In this document: piece by piece, positions 58,045-64,000 of the stretch
How the letters are laid out: every line of letters starts with the position of its first letter
How positions within the stretch are numbered: the first letter of the stretch is position 1
Assembly: GCF_016313185.1 (NCBI RefSeq)
Contig: NZ_CP066218.1
Coordinates: 5,208,001-5,272,000 of the forward strand
Source of the DNA: Mycolicibacterium baixiangningiae
Lineage (GTDB): Bacteria; Actinomycetota; Actinomycetes; Mycobacteriales; Mycobacteriaceae
DNA: 64,000 bases
Direction of reading: 5' to 3'
Notes under the pieces: model-generated
What the model was told of the DNA's origin: nothing
The model's database searches: none
What the model saw: the letters and a program-made list of their open reading frames with translations, nothing else
Translations under genes and position numbers: made by a program

Positions 58045-60372
58045 GTGTCAGATTTCGGCCGGGAGCTGCTGTCTTGCGCGGTGGCGGGCGTTGCGGCCGA
58101 CGAGCATCCGGTGCGTCACGTGGCCGATCTCCCGCCGCGTTCTGGCACCCCCGAGACGTGGCCGAAGTGGGCGCACCCAGATGTGGTGCAGGCGTTCGTT
58201 GATCGGGGCGTGCGGACACCGTGGTCGCATCAGCGCGCGGCGGCCGATCTCGCCCACGAGGGCAGGCACGTGGTGCTCAGCACCGGTACCGCGTCGGGCA
58301 AGTCATTGGCCTATCAACTCCCGATCCTGTCCGCGATGGCGTCCGAGCCCCGAACGCGCGCACTGTATCTGTCGCCGACGAAGGCGCTCGGCCACGACCA
58401 ACTGCGCACCGCGCAGGCCCTCACCGATGCGGTCCCCGCGCTGCATGACGTGGCGCCGTCGTCCTATGACGGTGACAGCCCCACCGACGTCCGGCGGTTC
58501 GCCAGGGAGCGGTCCCGCTGGATCTTCTCCAATCCGGACATGATCCATCTGTCGCTGCTACGCAACCATGCCCGCTGGGCGGTGTTCCTGCGCCACCTCA
58601 AATACATCGTGGTCGACGAATGCCATTACTACCGCGGCATCTTCGGATCCAACGTGGCGCTGGTGCTGCGCCGGCTGCTGCGGTTGTGCGCGCGGTACTC
58701 GGCCGGGGCGGGTGGGCCGACGGTGATCTTCGCGAGCGCGACCACGGCCGCACCCGCCGACACCGCCGCCGAGTTGATCGGGCAGACCGTCACCGAGGTC
58801 ACCGCCGACGGTTCGCCTCAGGGCGCCCGGACGGTGGCGCTGTGGGAGCCGGCGTTGCTCACCGACCTCGTCGGTGAGAACGGTGCGCCGGTGCGGCGTT
58901 CCGCGGGTGCGGAGGCGGCGCGGGTGATGGCCGATCTGATCGCCGAAGGCGCCCGCACACTGACGTTCGTGCGGTCCCGCCGAGGCGCCGAACTCACCGC
59001 GCTCAGTGCCCGTGCCCGCCTCGAGGAGATCGCGCCGCATCTGGTCGAGCAGGTCGCGTCCTACCGCGCCGGGTACCTCTCCGAGGACCGCCGCGAACTC
59101 GAGCGTGCCCTCGCCGAGGGAGAGTTGCGCGGGCTTGCCACCACCAACGCACTGGAACTCGGCGTCGACATCGCCGGATTGGATGCGGTGGTGCTTGCCG
59201 GCTTCCCAGGGACGGTCACGTCGTTCTGGCAGCAGGCGGGCCGCTCGGGACGGCGCGGCCAGGGGGCGCTGATCGTGCTGGTCGCCCGCGACGACCCCCT
59301 CGACACCTACCTGGTGCACCATCCGCACGCCCTGCTGGACCGGCCGATCGAACGCGTGGTGATCGATCCGGCCAACCCGTATGTACTTGCCCCGCAACTG
59401 CTGTGCGCCGCCACCGAGCTTCCCCTCACCGATTCCGAGGTGCGGATGTGGGACGCCGAGGCGGTCGCGGAGTCACTGGTCGACGACGGTCTGTTGCGCC
59501 GCCGGGCCCACGGATACTTCCCCGTGCCCGGCCTCGACCCCCATGCGGCGGTGGACATCCGCGGATCCATCGGCGGGCAGATCGCGATCCTCGAGGTCGA
59601 CACCGGACGCATGCTGGGCAGTGCCAACGCCGGTCAGGCGGCAGCCTCGGTGCACCCGGGCGCGGTGTACCTGCACCAGGGCGAGAGCTACGTCGTGGAC
59701 TCGCTGTCCTTCGAAGACGGGGTGGCGTTCGTCCATGCCGAGGATCCGGGCTACACCACGTTCGCGAGGGAGGTGACCGATATCGCGGTGACCGGCGCCG
59801 GTGAACGGGAGCCCTTCGGGCCGGTGACCGTCGGCCTGGTTCCAGTGTCGGTGTCCAACACCGTGGTCGGGTATCTGCGCCGCCGGCTCACCGGCGAGGT
59901 CATCGATTTCGTCGAACTCGACATGCCGACCCGCACCCTGGACACCATGGCGGCGATGTGCACGATCACACCGGAGACGTTGCTGGACAACGGGATCGAC
60001 CCGCTGCGGTTTCCCGGCTCGTTGCACGCCGCCGAACACGCCGCGATCGGTCTGCTGCCCCTGGTGGCCAGTTGCGACCGCGGCGACATCGGCGGGGTGT
60101 CCACTGCGGTGGGTCCGGAGGACGGCCTGCCGACGATCTTCGTCTACGACGGCTATCCGGGTGGTGCGGGCTTCGCCGCCCGCGGGTTCCACCAGATCCG
60201 CACGTGGTGGACCGCCACCGCCGACGCGATCGAGGCGTGTGAGTGTCCCGGCGGCTGCCCGTCCTGTGTCCAGTCGCCGAAGTGCGGTAACGGCAACGAT
60301 CCCCTCGACAAGGCCGGTGCGGTGCAGGTGCTGCGCCTGGTGCTGCGCGCACTGACCGATCGTCACCATTGA
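58045..60372 (+). CDS. DEAD/DEAH helicase with DUF1998 zinc module (MrfA-like, Rv3649 type)
   Basis: A 775-residue SF2 helicase. Motif I is TGTASGKSLAY, motif II VDECHYYRG, motif III ASATTAAP, and the second RecA domain has TNALELGVDIAGLDAV and QQAGRSGRRG. The C-terminal four-Cys cluster CECPGGCPSCVQSPKC marks DUF1998. This layout matches Bacillus MrfA, which acts in repair of mitomycin-type lesions; the same role here is inference. The GTG at 58045 is chosen by RBS and by matching the usual length. Confidence 0.92.
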   Translation: MSDFGRELLSCAVAGVAADEHPVRHVADLPPRSGTPETWPKWAHPDVVQAFVDRGVRTPWSHQRAAADLAHEGRHVVLSTGTASGKSLAYQLPILSAMASEPRTRALYLSPTKALGHDQLRTAQALTDAVPALHDVAPSSYDGDSPTDVRRFARERSRWIFSNPDMIHLSLLRNHARWAVFLRHLKYIVVDECHYYRGIFGSNVALVLRRLLRLCARYSAGAGGPTVIFASATTAAPADTAAELIGQTVTEVTADGSPQGARTVALWEPALLTDLVGENGAPVRRSAGAEAARVMADLIAEGARTLTFVRSRRGAELTALSARARLEEIAPHLVEQVASYRAGYLSEDRRELERALAEGELRGLATTNALELGVDIAGLDAVVLAGFPGTVTSFWQQAGRSGRRGQGALIVLVARDDPLDTYLVHHPHALLDRPIERVVIDPANPYVLAPQLLCAATELPLTDSEVRMWDAEAVAESLVDDGLLRRRAHGYFPVPGLDPHAAVDIRGSIGGQIAILEVDTGRMLGSANAGQAAASVHPGAVYLHQGESYVVDSLSFEDGVAFVHAEDPGYTTFAREVTDIAVTGAGEREPFGPVTVGLVPVSVSNTVVGYLRRRLTGEVIDFVELDMPTRTLDTMAAMCTITPETLLDNGIDPLRFPGSLHAAEHAAIGLLPLVASCDRGDIGGVSTAVGPEDGLPTIFVYDGYPGGAGFAARGFHQIRTWWTATADAIEACECPGGCPSCVQSPKCGNGNDPLDKAGAVQVLRLVLRALTDRHH

Positions 60373-60621
60373 CGGGAGACCGACCGACCCCTCGACGGTC
60401 GACTCTCCTCACGCGTGTCCGGCAGCCACCGGCCACTACTTCGCGCGGGACGCTCGAGACTCGATCCGTTCCGCCCACCCGGTACCGGGCGTGCAAGCAA
60501 AATACCTTGATATGGGGCGGCGCGCCACCAGTTGGGAGGCCTATCGGGGGCCGGCGCAGCGCACTCATTGACCGCTTCACAACTGATCCGGTGGGGCCCG
60601 GCGCCACGTAGCATCGCGGGC

Positions 60622-61653
60622 ATGGCCCACGACTGGCTGCTCGTGGAGATACTGGGTAGTGAGCCCGTGGTCGTCGCGCGGGGCGGACGAACCGAGGACA
60701 TGGTCCCGATCAGGGGATTCCTGCGGCGCAACCCCCATCTGATGGCGGTTCAGACCGCCATCGCCGAGACCGTCCGCGCCGGACACGGGCTGTCGAGTAT
60801 CACTCCCAAGAACGACCGCGTGATCCGCACCGAGGTGGTGCGGATGTCGGACGGGCGGATCCACGGCGTCCACGTCTGGATCGGTCCACCCGGTGCGGAC
60901 CCGCCCGAGCGTCCGCTACCCGGCCCGCTCAAATGGGACCTCACGACCGGCGTCGCCACCGCCACCGCGGAATCGCTGGCCAACAGCGGCCGCAACCCCA
61001 ACGTGGAGGACACCCACGGCCGCACCCTGGCCGAGGACCTGCCGATGCGCGACCTCAATCCGAGTGAGACCAAGGTGCTCTCGATGGCGATCAGGCCGGA
61101 ACCCGGCCAGACCTTCTGCAGCACGTGGGATGTCACCGATTACCGGGGTGCGCTGATCGCTGTCGGGTTCAGCGCGCGGGCGCTGCTCGAGACGGAGGAG
61201 GACGGCGGAGAGCGGCTGGTGTGCCGGGCGATGAACTGGCGTGCGGAACGCGAGGGTCCCGCCTATACACCGCACCATCTGGCCCAACGGATCATCGACG
61301 GACTGGCCCAGTCCGGGCTGCACCGGGCGCTGGTGGATCTGGACGACTGGAAGGTGCTCAAGTGGCTCGACCCGCCGGCATCGTTCTACGACTGGCGCGC
61401 CAACGAGGTCCACCCCGACGACGGGATCCACTTGGCGCGGATGATCATGGAGCTCGCGGACGGCGCCACGACGGCGGTCATGCGTCTGCGCACCGCCGAC
61501 GGTGGCTGGGCGCCAGTGCATGTGACCATCAACCGCATCGAACTCGAGCCGGACACCTTCGCCGGACTGGCCTCGGTGCGGCTGCCCACCGACTCCGAGG
61601 TGCGCGACGCTCGGTTGTTCCCGGCGGGCACCCAGCCCCTCTCACCGGAGTAG
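60622..61653 (+). CDS. multi-sensor-domain protein (Rv3651 type)
   Basis: A 343-residue soluble protein. It starts MAHDWLLVEILGSEPVVVARG; a middle region with RPEPGQTFCSTWDVTDYRGALIAVGFSARALLE is GAF-like, and the C-terminal part FYDWRANEVHPDDGIHLARMIMEL with RTADGGWAPVHVTI is PAS-like. Rv3651 has been described as a triple sensor-domain protein. No output domain is present, so it may act by protein contact. Its 3' end overlaps the convergent tad-side gene by 12 bp. Confidence 0.85.
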   Translation: MAHDWLLVEILGSEPVVVARGGRTEDMVPIRGFLRRNPHLMAVQTAIAETVRAGHGLSSITPKNDRVIRTEVVRMSDGRIHGVHVWIGPPGADPPERPLPGPLKWDLTTGVATATAESLANSGRNPNVEDTHGRTLAEDLPMRDLNPSETKVLSMAIRPEPGQTFCSTWDVTDYRGALIAVGFSARALLETEEDGGERLVCRAMNWRAEREGPAYTPHHLAQRIIDGLAQSGLHRALVDLDDWKVLKWLDPPASFYDWRANEVHPDDGIHLARMIMELADGATTAVMRLRTADGGWAPVHVTINRIELEPDTFAGLASVRLPTDSEVRDARLFPAGTQPLSPE

Positions 61654-61992
61654 CACGGGTCCGGCGCGCGCCGCGGCCTGAGCCGGCCCGAAGCGCCAGG
61701 CGCCGAGGCCGAGTGCCGCGTCGACGCGAACCACCACCTCCAATCCGTCCACTGCACAGCCGGTCAGCGATGTGTCCATCGCCTGCGTGACCAGAGTCGC
61801 CTGCGCACAGGCTGATTCAGTGCCCGCTGGGATCGAGGTCGCCGCGGCCAGTGCGGCGAGATCCGCGGCGGCCTGCGCCCGGTGACGCGCGATGACCGCC
61901 GAACCGACGTGGGCCAGACCGCCCGTGACGGCGATCAGCACCGCCAGGGCGGCGACCGCGGTGAGGCTGGCCGCCCCACGCTCATCGGACAC
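61642..61992 (-). CDS. TadE-like / Rv3654c family protein
   Basis: A 116-residue protein with an N-terminal prepilin-like segment (SDERGAASLTAVAALAVLIAVTGGLAHVG) in which a Gly-Ala cut site precedes a hydrophobic helix, then HRAQAAADLAALAAA as in Flp/Tad minor pilins. The GTG at 61992 overlaps the tadE stop. It probably enters the membrane as a pilus accessory; in M. tuberculosis Rv3654c has also been linked to host effects. Confidence 0.82.
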   Translation of the reverse strand: MSDERGAASLTAVAALAVLIAVTGGLAHVGSAVIARHRAQAAADLAALAAATSIPAGTESACAQATLVTQAMDTSLTGCAVDGLEVVVRVDAALGLGAWRFGPAQAAARAGPVLLR

Positions 61993-62314
61993 CGGGTTCG
62001 GCCGCGGCCACCGCTCGTGCGGCGATCGTGATACCGAACAGCATCGGGGGCCTGCTGCTGACCCGGGCGACGACCAGTCGACCGTCCCACCGCAGGTCCA
62101 CCGCCGCCCCGTCCGGCGCGATCCGGCCGGCCACCTCGGTCGCCGTGGACTGGTCACCGCGCGCCGCCAGACGTGCCGCCTCGCGCGCGGCGTCGACGCA
62201 CCGCACCTGCGCACCGACCGCGGAGAGGCCGGCGACGCACATCGCCAGCACGAGCACCACCGCGGCGATCGCGAACGCCGCTTCCACCGTGGCGCCACCG
62301 GAATCGTCACTCAG
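61982..62314 (-). CDS. TadE-family minor pilin (Rv3655c type)
   Basis: A protein of about 110 residues with SDDSGGATVEAAFAIAAVVLVLAM, the TadE-type prepilin signal (Gly-rich cut site, Glu at +5 region, hydrophobic helix), then QVRCVDAAREAARLAARGD. No ATG, GTG or TTG precedes the prepilin segment in frame; the nearest candidate is a CTG at 62314 overlapping the pilin stop as CTGA. The first GTG (62287) would remove the cleavage site. Confidence 0.78.
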   Translation of the reverse strand: MSDDSGGATVEAAFAIAAVVLVLAMCVAGLSAVGAQVRCVDAAREAARLAARGDQSTATEVAGRIAPDGAAVDLRWDGRLVVARVSSRPPMLFGITIAARAVAAAEPGVR

Positions 62315-62517
62315 ACATTGGTGTTGAGCGCGCGACTGATGATGTTGGTCAACGCACTGACGATGGAATCGCCGGTGACGACCGTGTAGAGGATCGCCCC
62401 GAACGCCGCCGCGGCGATCGTGCCGATGGCGTATTCGACGGTCGACATGCCGGCGTCGTCCACCGCCAGGACGGTCACCCGCACCTTGACCTCGTCGAGC
62501 ATTTCTCCCAGTGACAT
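62311..62517 (-). CDS. DUF4244 Flp-pilin-like protein (Rv3656c type)
   Basis: A 68-residue protein. A basic/acidic leader is followed by DDAGMSTVEYAIGTIAAAAFGAILYTVV: prepilin cleavage is expected before Met-Ser, with the pilin Glu at TVEYA. This is the likely major pilin of the Tad locus. GGAGGG lies about 8 bases before the ATG, much stronger than neighbours, fitting high demand for the structural subunit. Confidence 0.88.
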   Translation of the reverse strand: MSLGEMLDEVKVRVTVLAVDDAGMSTVEYAIGTIAAAAFGAILYTVVTGDSIVSALTNIISRALNTNV

Positions 62518-62565
62518 CGTGCCCTCCCTTACTCCCGTCCGCGGACCGTCCGCGAACTCCCCTTC

Positions 62566-63144
62566 TCACCACAGACCCGACTGCAGAACGTCACCGGCCA
62601 GCCCCACCACGACGGGGACGATGCCCAGACACAGGAAGGCCGGCAGGTAACACACGCCGAGTGGCGCGGCGATCAGCACCGCCGCGCGTTCGGCCGCACC
62701 CCGTACGACATCTGCTGCGTCACTTCGCGATTCGGCCGCGAGTTCCGCGACTCCCTGTGCCAGTGCCGTTCCGGACTCCGCCGACCGCCGCGCCAGTCGC
62801 ATCAGCGCACGGGCATGGTCGTCGAGCGGCGGTCCGGGGTCCGACCAGGCGGTGGCCGCATCCGCGCCGAGTGCCAGCATGTCGGCCGCCCTCGTGAGGA
62901 TCCGGGCCAGGCCGGCCGGGGCCGACGCCGCCGCAGCGGAGGCAGCAGCCGACACCGCCATGCCCGACGACAGACAGGCCGCGAACACGTCGAACGTCGA
63001 TGCCGCCGCGAGCGGATCGGCCTGTGCGCGCTCGAGCGGGCGGTCGATCCGCCGTCCGGCCACGCGCATTCTGGCCAGTCGCGCGCCGCCGTCGCGCCCG
63101 GTGAGCAGCAGGGCCAGCGCGAGCAGTGTTGCCGACACACTCAC
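62566..63144 (-). CDS. tadC: TadC-like type II secretion F-domain protein (Rv3657c type)
   Basis: A 192-residue membrane protein. It has an N-terminal helix (SVSATLLALALLLTGR), the soluble F-domain helices FDVFAACLSSGMAVSAAASAAA, and a C-terminal membrane pair APLGVCYLPAFLCLGIVPVVVGLAG. It is a platform protein of the Tad pilus. The GTG overlaps the tadB stop (GTGA). It is shorter than proteobacterial TadC, as in other mycobacteria. Confidence 0.85.
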   Translation of the reverse strand: MSVSATLLALALLLTGRDGGARLARMRVAGRRIDRPLERAQADPLAAASTFDVFAACLSSGMAVSAAASAAAASAPAGLARILTRAADMLALGADAATAWSDPGPPLDDHARALMRLARRSAESGTALAQGVAELAAESRSDAADVVRGAAERAAVLIAAPLGVCYLPAFLCLGIVPVVVGLAGDVLQSGLW

Positions 63145-63923
63145 CTCGTCACCCCCGCGGTGATCCGGTCCGACCACAGCAGCCCGGCGCACGACAGCGT
63201 CACGCCGATCAGCAGCAGCCACCCTCCCGCCCCACCCGCGAGCAGGAACCGCACCGGATCCGCACCGATCAACTGGCCGAGACCGATTCCCAGTACCGGC
63301 AGTGCCGCCAGCACCGCCGCCGTGGCGCGAGCCCCAGCCATACCGGCGTTCACGAGTGACGAAAAGCGTTGCCGCTCATTGATATCGCGCTGGGCGGTCT
63401 GCATCAGTGTCGCAATGGACAGGCCGTGTGTGGCAGCCAGGTTCCAGCACACGGCGATCCGGTCCCACTGCGACGAGAGATCCGACCCCCTCGCGGTGTC
63501 GCGCAGACCTGCCGCGACGTCGGCGCCGAGCCGAGCGCGCGCTGCCACCGAGCGGAGGGCCGCGGCGATCTGGCCGTCGGTGTCGTCGGCTGCCGCCTCG
63601 AACGCCGCCACCGGATGCGCGCCCACACGCAGTTCACTCACCAACGTCTCCAGTGCGCACTGCAGCGACTCCGACTCCCGATCCCGTCGGCGCACCGCAC
63701 GGCGGTCGCGGATCCGCATCGCCGCGGTCGCGCCGACCACCATCGCGGCGAGGACGACTCCCGCGGGGGCAACCGCCCACACCGCCACCGCCGACACCGC
63801 GGCGAGCGCGATGGCCACCCGGTGCCGGCCAGGCGGACGCCGCACCGGCCTGCGCAGCCGCCGACCGACGTCGACGGGGTTGAGCAACACCGCCAATGCG
63901 AGGGCGAGCGCGGCGATGCTCAC
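63141..63923 (-). CDS. tadB: TadB-like pilus platform protein (Rv3658c type)
   Basis: A 260-residue membrane protein. N-terminal hydrophobic segments (SIAALALALAVLL and VAIALAAVSAVAVWAVAP) lead to an F-domain LQCALETLVSELRVGAHPVAAFEAAA, then QRFSSLVNAGMAGARATAAVLAALPVLGIGL and a final TM. It pairs with TadC in the inner membrane and with the TadA ATPase. The GTG at 63923 overlaps the tadA stop. Confidence 0.87.
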   Translation of the reverse strand: MSIAALALALAVLLNPVDVGRRLRRPVRRPPGRHRVAIALAAVSAVAVWAVAPAGVVLAAMVVGATAAMRIRDRRAVRRRDRESESLQCALETLVSELRVGAHPVAAFEAAADDTDGQIAAALRSVAARARLGADVAAGLRDTARGSDLSSQWDRIAVCWNLAATHGLSIATLMQTAQRDINERQRFSSLVNAGMAGARATAAVLAALPVLGIGLGQLIGADPVRFLLAGGAGGWLLLIGVTLSCAGLLWSDRITAGVTR

Positions 63924-64000
63924 ATCGACCTCCGCATCGACACGAGGCGATTCAGCTCGGCGGCACCGGCGGCGAAGCCGCCGCCGGCCCGCCACGCCGG
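63920..64000 (-). CDS. tadA: TadA/CpaF secretion ATPase, C-terminal end only
   Basis: The last 26 codons of a gene that continues past the right edge, read on the minus strand as WRAGGGFAAGAAELNRLVSM then RRSM and TGA. The identity rests on position upstream of tadB with GTGA overlap and on the G-A-A-E-L tail I associate with mycobacterial TadA. The catalytic domain is outside the window. Confidence 0.6.
   Translation of the reverse strand, partial: PAWRAGGGFAAGAAELNRLVSMRRSM

Overview
The window is a high-GC actinobacterial chromosome segment that I assign to a rapid-grower-type Mycobacterium (Mycolicibacterium). The gene order closely follows the M. tuberculosis interval from lpqF (Rv3593) to the tad locus (Rv3659c). 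It runs lpqF, clpC1, lsr2, lysS, coaX, panC, the folKBPE block, ftsH, ephA, hpt-tilS, a dacB-type gene, ppa, tRNA-Thr, holB, the Rv3645-type cyclase, topA, cspA, an Rv3649-type helicase, an Rv3651-type sensor and the Tad pilus genes. GTG starts and 1-4 bp stop/start overlaps are very common, so many genes look translationally coupled. Names come from reading protein motifs and remembered family members; no database search was possible.

Layout. 1-2.4 kb: end of lpqF, then a minus-strand cbtB-cbtA-histidine phosphatase unit behind a cobalamin riboswitch. 2.4-18.2 kb: minus-strand housekeeping block (ftsH, folE-folP-folB-folK, two conserved membrane proteins, a DUF2520-type dehydrogenase, panC, a broken panD, coaX, lysS, lsr2, clpC1) interrupted by one plus-strand PLP enzyme. 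18.5-22.4 kb: plus-strand ephA operon (epoxide hydrolase, flavin monooxygenase, alcohol dehydrogenase, SIMPL lipoprotein) behind a long palindrome. 22.4-26.4 kb: minus-strand hpt-tilS-zincin-DD-carboxypeptidase. 26.5-32.7 kb: ppa, a ureide pair (OHCU decarboxylase-like and allantoicase), a metallophosphoesterase, and a degenerate ABC protein coupled to a YhgE/Pip membrane protein. 32.7-38 kb: carotenoid oxygenase divergent from a TetR regulator over twin palindromes, an aldehyde dehydrogenase, an unknown gene, and terC behind a yybP-ykoY (Mn2+) riboswitch.

38.3-47.7 kb is the most unusual part. A Pls/PosA-type single-module peptide synthetase, with an adenylation pocket that reads like a lysine pocket, is coupled by overlaps to an M1 aminopeptidase, a flippase-like membrane protein, a GalE-like epimerase and a GT-C-like membrane protein. 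47.7-50.7 kb is a lower-GC WSG-motif protein paired with a lipoprotein, a possible type VII-secretion effector/partner pair.

50.8-64 kb returns to conserved core: tRNA-Thr(CGT), holB, cyclase, topA, cspA, helicase, sensor protein and the minus-strand tad genes, cut by the window end inside tadA. Points that depart from the expected core are the truncation of panD to about 20 codons, the lack of any espACD-like genes between ftsH and ephA, and several proteins that keep a fold but have lost key catalytic residues.
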